Source of the DNA: Methylococcus sp.
Lineage (GTDB): Bacteria; Pseudomonadota; Gammaproteobacteria; Methylococcales; Methylococcaceae
NCBI GenBank assembly: GCA_028688525.1
Contig: JAQTYA010000001.1
Coordinates: forward strand, 25,906 to 89,905
Direction of reading: 5' to 3'
DNA: 64,000 nt
Shown piece after piece: positions 1-8,755 of this stretch. A program made the translations under genes and the position numbers. Every line of letters starts with the position of its first letter. The first letter of the stretch is position 1. The notes under the pieces were generated by a model. It had not been told where the DNA came from, did not search any database, and worked only from the letters and a program-made list of their open reading frames with translations.

Positions 1-1
1 C

Positions 2-160
2 GAGGAGCAGCGGCGCATTCTACTGGAGCAGGGCTGCGACTTCGGCCAGGGCTATTTGTTCTCGCGTCCCCTGGCATCTAAGGAGTTCACCAAATGGCGC
101 ATGGAGCATGCGCTGCGGCTGGAGTCGGATGCCCTCTACCGCACCCCGGGGACTCGTTAG
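2..160 (+). CDS. C-terminal end of an EAL-domain (cyclic-di-GMP phosphodiesterase-like) protein, partial
   Basis: This is the last 52 codons of a gene that begins left of the window; it ends at TAG 158-160. The residues GCDFGQGYLFSRPL followed by a Lys-Glu-Phe segment match the closing strand and helix of EAL domains, which hydrolyse cyclic di-GMP. The two complete EAL proteins in this window end in the same way (GCDAIQGYLIAKPL and GCDQAQGFLISKPL). The catalytic part is outside the window, so activity and any attached GGDEF, PAS or membrane domains cannot be judged. It converges on mrcB. Confidence 0.8.
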   Translation, partial: EEQRRILLEQGCDFGQGYLFSRPLASKEFTKWRMEHALRLESDALYRTPGTR

Positions 161-187
161 CGCGATCCGGTTCGTCGGATCGCGCTA
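158..187. terminator. Perfect 11-bp hairpin between convergent genes
   Basis: An 11-bp perfect inverted repeat (158-168 and 177-187) with an 8-nt loop contains the stop codons of both the upstream EAL gene and mrcB. Its position at a tail-to-tail junction suggests a shared terminator. Neither side has a clear T tract, so intrinsic termination is inferred. Confidence 0.5.
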
Positions 188-2473
188 AAACAACTGCTTG
201 ATCCAGGACTCTCCGCCCGAGTCCGTGCCGTCGGCGCAAGGCGCCCAGGCCGAAGGTTCCGACCCTTTGATAAATGGCAGTTCCCGAGTCCGCGGGCAGC
301 CGTCGTCGGCTCTCAAGCCGGTATCCGGATCGATTCGGGCTGTGCCGATATTGTCAGGGGGCATCAGATCCAGCGGTTCTTTCGCGACCTTCTGCAGCGC
401 GGCTCCCCAGATCTGCAGGGCTCCGCGTGCGCCGGTCAGGCCGGCCGGCTGGTTGTCGTCGCGCCCCACCCATACCACTCCGGTGTAATCTCCGCTGAAT
501 CCAGCGAACCAGCTGTCTCGCATGTCATTAGTCGTTCCGGTTTTCCCGGCTACGTTGAAGTCTTCAGGCAGGTAGCTGTACACCGAGCGCCCGGTTCCTT
601 CGTGCATGACTTCCTGAAGAATGGTATTGACCAGATAGACCGCGCCAGGGTCTACGGTTTGGTGAACCTCCAGTCCGAACCGCTGCAGCGTTTGGCCGTC
701 CTGAGCCAGCACTGCTTGAATTCCGCGCAGGGGCGTGACGAAACCGTCGCTCGCGAGCGTCTGGTAAAGGGTCGCGACCTCGATCGGCGACAGATTGGCC
801 GCGCCCAGCAGCAGCGAAGGGTAGGTGTCCACTGCGCGGTCTACGCCCAACTTTTTGAGGGTCTCTGCGGTGCGTTCGACACCGATGGCGAGGCCCAACC
901 GCACCGTCGCCAAGTTATAGGAATTTGCCAGTGCCGTGTGCAGGGGCACTTGCCCGTGCTCCTTGCCGTCGTAGTTTTTCGGGAACCAGGGTTTGCCTCC
1001 GCCGTCGACCTTGACGGATTCGTCCTGCAAGGGTGTCGCGACGGTATAGCCGCTCGGTTGCTCCAAAGCGGTGAGATAGACCACGGGCTTGTACAGCGAA
1101 CCGATCTGGCGTACCGCATCCAGCGCGCGGTTGAAGCCGGTGGATTCGGCGTCGCGGCCGCCAATGAATGCCGCGATCTCGCCATTGGAGCGGCGGGTGA
1201 ATACGGCGGCGGCTTCCAGGCGCTCTTCGGGACGGGTCGAGTGGTCGAGGCGGGCCAGGGTCTTGGCGACGGCGGCTTCCATGTGTTCTTGGGCGAAAAC
1301 GTCCAGCGTGGTGAAAATGCGCAGGCCTTCCGAAGTCAGGTCTTCGGGGCGGTATTGCTCCTGCAGCTGGCGTTTGACCAGATCGAGGAAAGCCGGGTAG
1401 CGGCTAACGGCTTGGTGCGGGTTCTTGATCACGTCCAACGGACGCTGTTTGGCGGCGGCGGCTTGGGCCTCCGTGACGAAACCCTGTTCCGCCATGGCGT
1501 CCAGGACGCGGTCGCGCCGCTCGCGGCTACGTTCGGCATGCTTGAGCGGGTCGTAGTAGGTCGGCCCGCGCACCAGAGCGACCAGAAGAGCGACGTGGTG
1601 CAACTCCAGCTCGTTGAGCGCCCGGCTGAAATAATACCGGCTTGCCAGTCCGAACCCGTGGATGGCGCGGGTGCCGTCCTGTCCTAGATAAATCTCGTTG
1701 AGGTAGGCTTCGAGGATCGCGTCCTTGCTGTAGCGGGCTTCGAGGATCATCGCCATGAAGGCTTCACTGATCTTGCGTTCTAAGCTGCGTTCGGAACTGA
1801 GGAAGAAGTTTTTGACCAGCTGCTGGGTCAGGGTGCTGCCGCCCTGGACGATGCCGCCCGCTTTGACGTTCTGCCAAGTGGCCCGAAGTATGGCCTTGGG
1901 CGAGAGTCCAAAGTGCTCGTAGAAATCGCGGTCTTCGACGGCGAGCAGGCCGTCGATCAGGGACTTCGGCACCTCGTTGAGCTTCACTAATATCCTGTCC
2001 TCCTTCAGCGCAGGATAGAAGCTGCCGATCTGCGCGGGTTCTAGCCTGGCCAGGGCTTCGGTGCCGTTCGAGTCTAGATCCTCCAGTGTCTGCACGGTGC
2101 TCCGGCCGAACGTGAGCTTGAGGCTGCGTGAGGCTTCCGTTTTGTCGGGAAATACGAACTCCCTGGTGCGCAGGCGCACCTCGCTGCCGCTGCGCGCGTA
2201 CGATCCTTGCGACGAAAGGCTGGGGTCGCTGCGGTATTTGAGCTGGTCCAGCATCCACACCAACTGTTCTGCTGACACCGGCGCCTCGGCATAAAGCTCC
2301 ACCGGCATGGCGTAAACCTTCGCGGGCAGCGCCCAGCGCTGACCCTCGAATTTCGCGCGGATGATGGCGTCCTGGTAGACGAGATAAGCGACCAGGGCGG
2401 CCGCGATGAGAGGGGCCAGGACGTATAGAATCCGTCGGGCCACAGGTATCGAACTACGGGGAGTTTGCGTCAC
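185..2473 (-). CDS. mrcB: Bifunctional penicillin-binding protein 1B (glycosyltransferase/transpeptidase)
   Basis: Class A penicillin-binding protein of 762 aa that polymerises lipid II and cross-links peptidoglycan at the outer face of the inner membrane. A short cytoplasmic tail precedes one membrane segment (about residues 14-33) and a UB2H-like region. The GT51 domain follows, with EDRDFYEHFG (catalytic Glu180) and GGSTLTQQLVKN. The transpeptidase domain has the nucleophile motif GSLYK near residue 460, SYN, and KTGTTN near 645. The start codon is GTG with no obvious Shine-Dalgarno sequence. It is the last gene of the minus-strand run dusA-folE-hemH-mrcB, 39 bases after hemH. Family identity is secure; 1B rather than 1A is favoured by the UB2H-like region and length. 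Confidence 0.95.
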   Translation of the reverse strand: MTQTPRSSIPVARRILYVLAPLIAAALVAYLVYQDAIIRAKFEGQRWALPAKVYAMPVELYAEAPVSAEQLVWMLDQLKYRSDPSLSSQGSYARSGSEVRLRTREFVFPDKTEASRSLKLTFGRSTVQTLEDLDSNGTEALARLEPAQIGSFYPALKEDRILVKLNEVPKSLIDGLLAVEDRDFYEHFGLSPKAILRATWQNVKAGGIVQGGSTLTQQLVKNFFLSSERSLERKISEAFMAMILEARYSKDAILEAYLNEIYLGQDGTRAIHGFGLASRYYFSRALNELELHHVALLVALVRGPTYYDPLKHAERSRERRDRVLDAMAEQGFVTEAQAAAAKQRPLDVIKNPHQAVSRYPAFLDLVKRQLQEQYRPEDLTSEGLRIFTTLDVFAQEHMEAAVAKTLARLDHSTRPEERLEAAAVFTRRSNGEIAAFIGGRDAESTGFNRALDAVRQIGSLYKPVVYLTALEQPSGYTVATPLQDESVKVDGGGKPWFPKNYDGKEHGQVPLHTALANSYNLATVRLGLAIGVERTAETLKKLGVDRAVDTYPSLLLGAANLSPIEVATLYQTLASDGFVTPLRGIQAVLAQDGQTLQRFGLEVHQTVDPGAVYLVNTILQEVMHEGTGRSVYSYLPEDFNVAGKTGTTNDMRDSWFAGFSGDYTGVVWVGRDDNQPAGLTGARGALQIWGAALQKVAKEPLDLMPPDNIGTARIDPDTGLRADDGCPRTRELPFIKGSEPSAWAPCADGTDSGGESWIKQLF

Positions 2474-2512
2474 TGAAAATCACCGGAAGAGGTTCCGCGT
2501 GCGTGTCTGGCG

Positions 2513-3490
2513 TCAGGCGGAACGGGGTAGATAGGGCTCCAGTAGACTGACCAAAACGTCCGCATGCGCGGGGTTGGCATTCAGAGCTGGAATGTAGCGG
2601 TATCGTTCGCCGCCTGCCTTGAGGAACTCCTCCCGGTTGGCGATGGCGATTTCTTCCAGGGTTTCCAGGCAGTCCACGGCGAAGCCGGGGCATACCACGT
2701 CCACTTGCCGGATGCCTTGGGCGGGGAGTTCGCGCAGACTGTCGATGCAATAGGGTTTGAGCCATTCGGCGCGGCCGAAGCGCGATTGGTAGGCCAGCAG
2801 CCATTCCCCGTCGCTCAGTTCGAGCAAGCCGGCGATCTTGCGCGCCGTATCCTTGCACTGGCTGGCGTAAGGATCGCCCAGATCGGTGCAGCGTTGCGGC
2901 AGCCCGTGGAACGAAAACAGCAAGCGTTCGGGGCGGCCGTGGTCCTGCCAGAACGAGCGGATGCTGGCGGCGACGGCTTCGAGATAGGCCGGCGCACGGT
3001 AATAGTCGCTGATGAAATGCAGGCTGGGTATGTAGCGCCAGGGTTTTACCGCGCCGCAAACGGCGTCGAATACCGAGCCGGTTGTAGCCGCGGAATATTG
3101 CGGATACAGCGGCAGGACGACGAGGGTATCGGCTTGGGTCTTGAGGACTTCCAGCTTGGACCGGATCGAGGGGGTGCCGTAGCGCATGGCGGCTTCGACG
3201 GCAGCGAACCGGGTATCGGAAGCTAGCGCATCGCGCAAATCTTGCGTGAGCATCAACAAGGGCGATCCGCGTTCGGTCCAGATGCTTCGATACGCGCGAG
3301 CCGATTTTTTCGGCCTGACTCGCAGAACGATCAGGTTGAGAATCAGCCACCACAGAGCGCGGGGAATCTCGACCACGCGCGGATCGGACAAGAATTCGCG
3401 CAGGTAGCGCCGAACCGCTTTCGGCGTAGGCGCGTCTGGCGTGCCCAGGTTGACGAGCAGGACACCGACGCGGACGTTGCCGGAATTCAT
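2513..3490 (-). CDS. hemH: Ferrochelatase
   Basis: Inserts ferrous iron into protoporphyrin IX, the last step of protohaem synthesis. The 325-aa product starts with the family signature VGVLLVNLGTPDAP. It carries LPLYPQYSAATTG and the FSFHGLPQR segment with the metal-handling His near residue 195, then AYQSRFGR and the C-terminal VVCPGFAVDCLETLEEI. It lies 7 bases after folE and shares the minus-strand run with dusA, folE and mrcB. A hemJ gene (62204-62626), which supplies the preceding protoporphyrinogen oxidation, is in the same window but far away. Confidence 0.96.
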   Translation of the reverse strand: MNSGNVRVGVLLVNLGTPDAPTPKAVRRYLREFLSDPRVVEIPRALWWLILNLIVLRVRPKKSARAYRSIWTERGSPLLMLTQDLRDALASDTRFAAVEAAMRYGTPSIRSKLEVLKTQADTLVVLPLYPQYSAATTGSVFDAVCGAVKPWRYIPSLHFISDYYRAPAYLEAVAASIRSFWQDHGRPERLLFSFHGLPQRCTDLGDPYASQCKDTARKIAGLLELSDGEWLLAYQSRFGRAEWLKPYCIDSLRELPAQGIRQVDVVCPGFAVDCLETLEEIAIANREEFLKAGGERYRYIPALNANPAHADVLVSLLEPYLPRSA

Positions 3491-3497
3491 GGCGCTG

Positions 3498-4052
3498 CTA
3501 GCGGTTGATCAGGTCCAGGAATTCCGCTCGGGTGCTGCTGTGGTTACGGAACAAGCCGAGCATGGAGGAGGTGGTCATGACCGAATTCTGCTTCTCGACG
3601 CCCCGCATCATCATGCACAGGTGTTTGGCCTCGACGACCACGGCGACGCCCTTGGGGTTGACCGCCTGCTGAATGGCATCGGCAATCTGCTTGGTCAGGC
3701 GCTCCTGAATCTGCAACCGGCGCGCATACATCTCCACGATCCGCGCGATCTTCGACAAGCCGATGACCTTGCCTTGGGGGAGGTAGCCGACGTGGCACTT
3801 GCCGATGAACGGCAACAAATGGTGTTCGCACAGCGAATATAGCTCGATGTCTTTGACGATCACCATGTCTTCCGTATCGGCTTCGAAGACCGCATTGTTG
3901 AGGACGCTTTCCAGCGACCGATGGTAGCCGCTATTGAGAAACCTGAATGCGCTCGCCGCCCGCTTCGGGGTGTCGGCTAGGCCTTCGCGGGAGACGTCTT
4001 CGCCGATCTCTTGGATCAGCTGGCTGAACATATTTTCCATCGCACTGTGCAT
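3498..4052 (-). CDS. folE: GTP cyclohydrolase I
   Basis: Converts GTP to 7,8-dihydroneopterin triphosphate, the first pterin intermediate for folate and probably also for tetrahydromethanopterin. The zinc site is visible as the Cys and His of [10 protein letters not shown] and the later Cys of [27 protein letters not shown] and the C-terminal SSMLGLF are family hallmarks. I chose ATG 4052 ([11 protein letters not shown]), which gives 184 aa, because AAGAGG lies upstream at good spacing. The longer frame from 4142 would overlap dusA and adds a basic, unconserved-looking extension. It sits 11 bases after dusA and 7 bases before hemH. Confidence 0.95.
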   Translation of the reverse strand: MHSAMENMFSQLIQEIGEDVSREGLADTPKRAASAFRFLNSGYHRSLESVLNNAVFEADTEDMVIVKDIELYSLCEHHLLPFIGKCHVGYLPQGKVIGLSKIARIVEMYARRLQIQERLTKQIADAIQQAVNPKGVAVVVEAKHLCMMMRGVEKQNSVMTTSSMLGLFRNHSSTRAEFLDLINR

Positions 4053-4063
4053 CGGTGAGCCTC

Positions 4064-5119
4064 TTAAACAGGTGAAAGGGCGGAAGCCGTCCGTCCGGCT
4101 CGGCTCCCGTTTCCATGGATTTCTTCGGCGCCTAGAGAGCACGCGGCTTGCAGCAACAGCGTTTCGTCGGCGCCTCGCCGGGAGGCGCCTTCGCTGATGT
4201 GGCGGCGCCAGCGCTTTCCTCCCGGTGCGGCATGGTACAGCCCCAGGATGTGGCGGGTGAGGGCGTGCAGGCGGGTGCCCTTAGCGAGTTCTGCTTTAAC
4301 ATACGGCAGAAAGCTCTCTAGGATGTCTTCCCGCGTCCGCACCGATGCGTCTTCGCAGCCATGGAAGCGTTTATCGGCTTCCGCCAGCAAATAGGGGTTA
4401 TGGTAAGCCGCCCGCCCGATCATGATACCGTCGCACCAGGCAAGCTGCCGCCCGGCTTCGTCCAAAGACTGAATCCCCCCGTTGAGTATGATCTTGAGTT
4501 CGGGCAGATCGGTCTTGAGCCGTTGGACCACATCGTAGCGCAATGGCGGCGCCCGCCGGTTATCCTTGGGCGACAGACCTTGCAGCCAGGCTTTGCGGGC
4601 GTGAACGATGAAAGTACGGCAGCCGGCCTGCGCGACGGTGGTGACGAAGTGGAACAGCTCTTCGTAGGAGTCGCGCTCGTCGATGCCGATGCGAGTCTTG
4701 ACGGTCACCGGCACCGAGACCGTTTCGCACATGGCGCTTACGCAGTCTGCTACGCGCTGGGGGTCGGCCATCAGACAGGCGCCGAAACGGCCGGTCTGTA
4801 CCCTAGGGCTTGGACAGCCTACGTTGAGGTTGATTTCGTCGTAGCCGCAGGCTTGGGCGATTTTTGCGCAGTCCGCTAGATCCTTGGGCACGCTTCCGCC
4901 TAGCTGGATCGCCAGCGGGTGCTCGGCAGAATGGAAACCCAGCAGTCGCTCCCGGTCGCCGTGCAGGATGGCCGCGGTCGTCACCATTTCGGTATACAAC
5001 AAGGCGTGGCGAGAGATCAGCCGCAGAAAATAGCGGCAGTGGCGGTCCGTCCACTCCATCATCGGCGCGACGCAAATGCGCCGGCTGGTTGTCGGGGCGC
5101 AGGTCTCAGAGGGGAGCAT
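4064..5119 (-). CDS. dusA: tRNA-dihydrouridine synthase A
   Basis: FMN-dependent reductase that makes dihydrouridine in the D-loop of tRNA. The 351-aa product has the flavin-barrel start [17 protein letters not shown], the catalytic-Cys region [46 protein letters not shown] and the phosphate-binding IILNGGIQS / [13 protein letters not shown]. The pattern of [13 protein letters not shown] fits DusA rather than DusB or DusC. The C-terminal 70 residues include [14 protein letters not shown], also DusA-like. It is the first gene of the run with folE, hemH and mrcB. No clear Shine-Dalgarno sequence precedes ATG 5119. Confidence 0.94.
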   Translation of the reverse strand: MLPSETCAPTTSRRICVAPMMEWTDRHCRYFLRLISRHALLYTEMVTTAAILHGDRERLLGFHSAEHPLAIQLGGSVPKDLADCAKIAQACGYDEINLNVGCPSPRVQTGRFGACLMADPQRVADCVSAMCETVSVPVTVKTRIGIDERDSYEELFHFVTTVAQAGCRTFIVHARKAWLQGLSPKDNRRAPPLRYDVVQRLKTDLPELKIILNGGIQSLDEAGRQLAWCDGIMIGRAAYHNPYLLAEADKRFHGCEDASVRTREDILESFLPYVKAELAKGTRLHALTRHILGLYHAAPGGKRWRRHISEGASRRGADETLLLQAACSLGAEEIHGNGSRAGRTASALSPV

Positions 5120-5174
5120 GGGTGGGGGTGATCATCCGGCGTGCAAGCCGGACATGAGGGGGTTCAACGGAGCT

Positions 5175-5840
5175 TCACGGCCCTGAATTCCTTTCGGAAG
5201 GACCGGCCAGGAATGCGTTTTGCCGCCGGGTTTGTTGCGGGAGGCGGCGCCCGCTCAGCCATGCACCGCTCAGCAGCAACGTGCTCGCCCCAAGGGCGCC
5301 GACACCGAGATAGAGCAGCTTTTCGAATTCGATCCATTCGCGCGGGACTTGAACAGCGGCGGTTTCCTCTGACGATGCCTGCGTGGGCCGGTAGCGTTCG
5401 TGTTCTCCGGCGGTATTGAGTCGTCCGCCTTGGGTCGCGTAATTCTGCAGAAAGCGGAGCTCCGATTTCAGCGCCTCCAACAGTCCGGCTTCATCCTGGC
5501 CGAAGCGCCCGCTCTGAACGCTTTTTTCCAGCGTCCTGAGCTTGTTTTCCACCGAGTCCTTCATCAGGCCCGCTACCCGTCCCTGCAGCGATTCAAGTTC
5601 GTTCTGGTACTGCTGCAAGTCGGGATTTTGCAAGGCGGTACGCTCGCCGGAGGAAGCATTCAGCTCTTTGACCAGGTTTTCCCCGCGCCAAAGTATCCCC
5701 GCCATAATCGCCAGGGCCGCCCACAGGCATAAGATGCCCGCCGTGCGCAGCCAGGACGCCGCCTGGGAGCCGTCTCGGGCTCCCTCCGTGCGGGCGAGCG
5801 CAATATTGCCGAAAGCCGGGCTGGGATGGTTGTGGGACAT
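5175..5840 (-). CDS. Hypothetical protein with two membrane segments and a central coiled coil
   Basis: I do not recognise a family. The product (221 aa from ATG 5840) has one hydrophobic segment (about residues 33-53) and a second near the C-terminus (about 176-200). Between them is a charged helical stretch rich in Gln, Leu and Glu that looks like a coiled coil. A hairpin topology with the coiled coil on one side of the membrane is likely. I prefer ATG 5840 over ATG 5861 because a GGGGGA ribosome-binding site precedes it by 7 bases. It is transcribed toward dusA with a 55-base gap. A role in envelope organisation would be a guess. Confidence 0.7.
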   Translation of the reverse strand: MSHNHPSPAFGNIALARTEGARDGSQAASWLRTAGILCLWAALAIMAGILWRGENLVKELNASSGERTALQNPDLQQYQNELESLQGRVAGLMKDSVENKLRTLEKSVQSGRFGQDEAGLLEALKSELRFLQNYATQGGRLNTAGEHERYRPTQASSEETAAVQVPREWIEFEKLLYLGVGALGASTLLLSGAWLSGRRLPQQTRRQNAFLAGPSERNSGP

Positions 5841-5954
5841 CTTGCTCCCCCTATTATCCATGGATGCTGACGGTAGGTTTACGCGAACTCACAAAAGTTC
5901 CGCAGGGCCAGAAACAACGCCCAAATATGACAGATCGCCGATAGCCGGTCAATT

Positions 5955-6698
5955 TCATCCAGACCGGGCGGCCTGCATGATCGAGAGCATGTCGGCGACC
6001 GCCGGTCCGAGCCCGGTGAACAGCGCACGCGCTACGATGGCATGGCCGATATTCAGTTCGACGATCTGCGGAATTTCGCAAATTGCTGTCACGTTCGAAT
6101 AGGTCAGGCCGTGGCCGGCGTTGACCTGGAGGCCCAGTGCCGCCGCTGCCGCCGCTGCCCGGCGGAGGTGCTCCAGCTCCCCAGCTTGAGCGGTGGGTGT
6201 TTCGGCATCGGCATAACGGCCGGTGTGCAGTTCGACGACTGGAGCGCCGGTGCGGGCGGCGGCTTCGATCTGGTCGGTATCCGGGTCGATGAACAAAGAA
6301 ACCTCGATGCCGGCATCGCCAAGCCGCCGGCAGGCTCCGCTGATCCGTTCGAAGTGGCCCAGAACGTCTAGGCCGCCCTCGGTAGTCAGCTCCTCCCGCC
6401 GCTCCGGTACCAGGCAGCAGGCGGCGGGGCGAACGCGGCTTGCGATGGCCACCATTTCGCCGGTCACCGCCATTTCGAGGTTGAGCCGGGATTGGAGCTG
6501 GCCGCGCAGAAGCTCGATATCCTTGTCCTGGATATGGCGGCGGTCTTCCCGCAGATGGGCGGTGATGCCGCCGGCTCCCGCCTGTTCGGCGATGAAGGCC
6601 GCGTGCAATACGGCGGGGTAGGGCGTGCCGCGCGCTTGCCGGATGGTCGCTACGTGGTCGATGTTTACGCCTAGCCTGATTTTGCTGTAGGAATTCAC
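5955..6698 (-). CDS. pdxJ: Pyridoxine 5'-phosphate synthase
   Basis: Condenses 1-deoxyxylulose 5-phosphate with 3-amino-2-oxopropyl phosphate to make pyridoxine 5'-phosphate in the DXP-dependent vitamin B6 route. The 247-aa barrel has [16 protein letters not shown] at the N-terminus, [58 protein letters not shown] and [12 protein letters not shown], all PdxJ landmarks. The start codon is GTG at 6698; the family normally begins only a few residues before LGVNIDHVA. In many proteobacteria pdxJ follows recO or era, but here it stands between a lipoprotein gene and a membrane-protein gene. Its product feeds PLP to GlyA, encoded at 14287. Confidence 0.97.
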   Translation of the reverse strand: MNSYSKIRLGVNIDHVATIRQARGTPYPAVLHAAFIAEQAGAGGITAHLREDRRHIQDKDIELLRGQLQSRLNLEMAVTGEMVAIASRVRPAACCLVPERREELTTEGGLDVLGHFERISGACRRLGDAGIEVSLFIDPDTDQIEAAARTGAPVVELHTGRYADAETPTAQAGELEHLRRAAAAAAALGLQVNAGHGLTYSNVTAICEIPQIVELNIGHAIVARALFTGLGPAVADMLSIMQAARSG

Positions 6699-6748
6699 TC
6701 GGGGTCTGTCTGCTTAGTGCGGTGTCGGCCTGCCGGGTAAGGCCTTAT

Positions 6749-7294
6749 TCATTTAACGGCATCCGGGGTGATACGGTCGCCGATGGTGACGGAAGTTTGC
6801 CATTTGGTGGCAGGAGCGCGCTCCTGGAAGTAGCGTAATTCGATTTGGGTGTTTTCGCCGGCTTTGGAGAAAAGAGAGAGCTTGCCGGTCTTGCCGGGTT
6901 GCTCTGACGCCTGCCAGTCCTTGCCCAGGCATCGGCCGGCGAGTTTTACGTTTTCTTCGTAGTTTTCGCGGGCGGTGGTCTGGTCGCTTTCTTGCCAGAC
7001 ACAGTTATAAGTGAACCGTCCGCCGCCCCAATCCAATACGTCGCAGTCGGTTCCGGGGAATATCGGCTTGGTGTCCCAGCGATTGGCCAGGGGATCTACC
7101 ACTACGTTGAGTTTAATGTCTTTGAAGTCCGAGTCGGCTTGGCTGACGACATGGCCCAAGGATTTGCAGATTTCGGCTTCAGAGGGCGCGGCTGTCTCAA
7201 CCGTCTGATGGGCGCAGGCGGCGAGCAGGCAGACGGCGCCCGCGGCGATCGCTTTGTTTACGGAAGAAAGAGCAGGACGGTTGGCGAAATACAT
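6749..7294 (-). CDS. Putative lipoprotein of unknown function
   Basis: The 181-aa product begins with a short basic N-region, a hydrophobic stretch and a lipobox (LLAAC, Cys26), so it is probably a lipid-anchored envelope protein. The mature part has several further Cys residues (ICKSLGH, TDCDVLDW, YNCVWQ, GRCLGKDW) that could form two disulfides, and aromatic-rich strands. I do not recognise the family. A near-ideal GGAGGAG ribosome-binding site lies 5 bases before ATG 7294. It is separated by 50 bases from pdxJ downstream. Confidence 0.75.
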   Translation of the reverse strand: MYFANRPALSSVNKAIAAGAVCLLAACAHQTVETAAPSEAEICKSLGHVVSQADSDFKDIKLNVVVDPLANRWDTKPIFPGTDCDVLDWGGGRFTYNCVWQESDQTTARENYEENVKLAGRCLGKDWQASEQPGKTGKLSLFSKAGENTQIELRYFQERAPATKWQTSVTIGDRITPDAVK

Positions 7295-7415
7295 GACACT
7301 CCTCCATTCATTTCATGTGTCGTCGATTTTGGTGTCTGGCTACGCAGAACGCGATACGTCACTGTAGAGTGCCGATCCCGAAGCCGCTCCATGGTATCAG
7401 CAAAATTTACCCATT

Positions 7416-7898
7416 TCATTTGCAGCTATTCGTCCTTGCCCGTTCGCCAGAATGTCCCGCAGAGGTGTATTTGTTGACGATGACGATATTTCTTCCGTCG
7501 CGGCGCTGGTAGCGTACGGCGTCCATCATTCGCATCACCAGATGGATGCCTAGCCCGCCGATCCGGCGTTCTTCCAACCCCCGTTCTACGTCCGGTGCCG
7601 GCACTGCGGTGGGATCGAAGGCATCGCCGTCGTCGGCTACGGTCAAGGAAATCAGATTGCCGCTCAAGGCGAGGTCGATGTCTATTTCACCGCGCGCTCC
7701 TTCCCTGTAGCCGTATTTGATAGCGTTGGTCGCGAGTTCCTCCAAGACGAGCATCAGCTGTACAGTGACGGCTTCAGGCAGTCCTGACGAAGCGCAGAAG
7801 GCTTCCATCTCGTCCATGACCGCGATCAAAGCCTCTATTCCGGACACGATTCTTCGTTCAAACTTCAGGGGTTCAAGCCCGCGTTCGGTCGTTTCCAT
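7416..7898 (-). CDS. RsbW-type anti-sigma factor / serine kinase (HATPase)
   Basis: The 160-aa product is a GHKL ATPase of the RsbW/SpoIIAB class, which binds a sigma factor or other partner and phosphorylates a STAS antagonist. The N-box is VLEELATNAIKYGYREG, the G1 box DDGDAFDPTAVP, and the G2 box GGLGIHLVMRMMD, so the ATP site looks intact. The gene is divergent from the carbonic anhydrase gene. A STAS gene (10523-10849) with a conserved target Ser lies less than 3 kb away, and the permease between them ends in a second, degenerate RsbW-like domain. A partner-switching pair is therefore plausible. No sigma factor gene is in the window. Confidence 0.85.
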   Translation of the reverse strand: METTERGLEPLKFERRIVSGIEALIAVMDEMEAFCASSGLPEAVTVQLMLVLEELATNAIKYGYREGARGEIDIDLALSGNLISLTVADDGDAFDPTAVPAPDVERGLEERRIGGLGIHLVMRMMDAVRYQRRDGRNIVIVNKYTSAGHSGERARTNSCK

Positions 7899-7936
7899 GG
7901 GGACTCGGGATGGGTTTGGGTTAGAAAAACCGATGC

Positions 7937-7942
7937 TAGAAT
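7937..7942 (+). promoter_or_regulatory. Possible -10 box upstream of the carbonic anhydrase gene
   Basis: TAGAAT matches five of six bases of the sigma-70 -10 consensus and lies 36 bases before ATG 7979. No good -35 hexamer is seen at normal spacing, so this is a weak candidate for the start of the 7979-14179 cluster. Confidence 0.3.
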
Positions 7943-7978
7943 AGCGCCGCGCCAGGTAGGGGTGTACCCCTGCTACGG

Positions 7979-8737
7979 ATGGCCGCGAAAGAGCCGCTCA
8001 AATATCTTAGGACGGAAATCGTGCAAGAGTCTCACAGCAAAGACAAGGGCGAGTGCGGAACCGAAAGCTCCTGCTGCGATCTCGACCGCTTTGTCGCCGG
8101 GGTTCAGGGGTTCAAGAACCGCTTCTACGAGCGCTATCCCGAGCACATGCAGAAACTCGTCACGGAGGGGCAGCGTCCGGTAGCGCTGATGATCGCCTGC
8201 AGCGATTCTCGGGTCGATCCGGCACTGCTACTGAATGTGGCGCCGGGCGATTTATTCGTAGTACGCAACGTCGCCAATTTGGTTCCGCCGTATCGTCCTT
8301 CGCAGGGACCTGACGGCGTAGGAGCCGCACTGGAATATGCCGTGCACCATCTCGAAGTGCCGCACATCATCGTGCTGGGGCATGCTCAATGCGGCGGCAT
8401 CAAGGCCTTGCTCAACATGGCGACGGGTTCCGGGTTTCCGAGCGACTTCATCGGTGAATGGGTGTCGATGGCCATGGATGCCTGCTGGCAGTATGTGCCG
8501 AATAAGGATGGCGAAGGGATGAGGCAGGTGTCTCTGGAACGGCTCAAGGATTATTCCTATCTGGTCGAGCGCGCCGCCATTCAAGGTTCCCTGGCGAACC
8601 TATTGACGTATCCCTGGGTCAAGGAGGCCGTGGAAGCAGGACGGTTGTTCCTGCAGGGCTGGTGGTTCGATCTGGAGTCTGGCGATCTCTGGGTGACCAG
8701 CGGCGACAATACTCAGTTCCTGCCTGTGACCGACTGA
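7979..8737 (+). CDS. Beta-class carbonic anhydrase
   Basis: Interconverts carbon dioxide and bicarbonate in the cytoplasm. The zinc ligands are visible as Cys74 in ACSDSR, His135 and Cys138 in LGHAQCGG. The Asp76/Arg78 dyad is also present, so the site is of the open (type I) form. The total length is 252 aa from ATG 7979. A GTG at 8021 with an AGGA upstream is an alternative start that removes 14 residues. The gene opens a plus-strand cluster with an NCS2 permease 18 bases downstream. That proximity suggests that bicarbonate supply or CO2 sensing is linked to the transporter and sensory genes that follow, but this is inference. Confidence 0.93.
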   Translation: MAAKEPLKYLRTEIVQESHSKDKGECGTESSCCDLDRFVAGVQGFKNRFYERYPEHMQKLVTEGQRPVALMIACSDSRVDPALLLNVAPGDLFVVRNVANLVPPYRPSQGPDGVGAALEYAVHHLEVPHIIVLGHAQCGGIKALLNMATGSGFPSDFIGEWVSMAMDACWQYVPNKDGEGMRQVSLERLKDYSYLVERAAIQGSLANLLTYPWVKEAVEAGRLFLQGWWFDLESGDLWVTSGDNTQFLPVTD

Positions 8738-8755
8738 CCCGCGGTTCCTTTACGC

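Noticed and set aside
602-1687. Long open frame (361 codons) on the plus strand
   Set aside because: It is antisense to the transpeptidase part of mrcB, lacks recognisable motifs, and reflects GC-rich codon bias.
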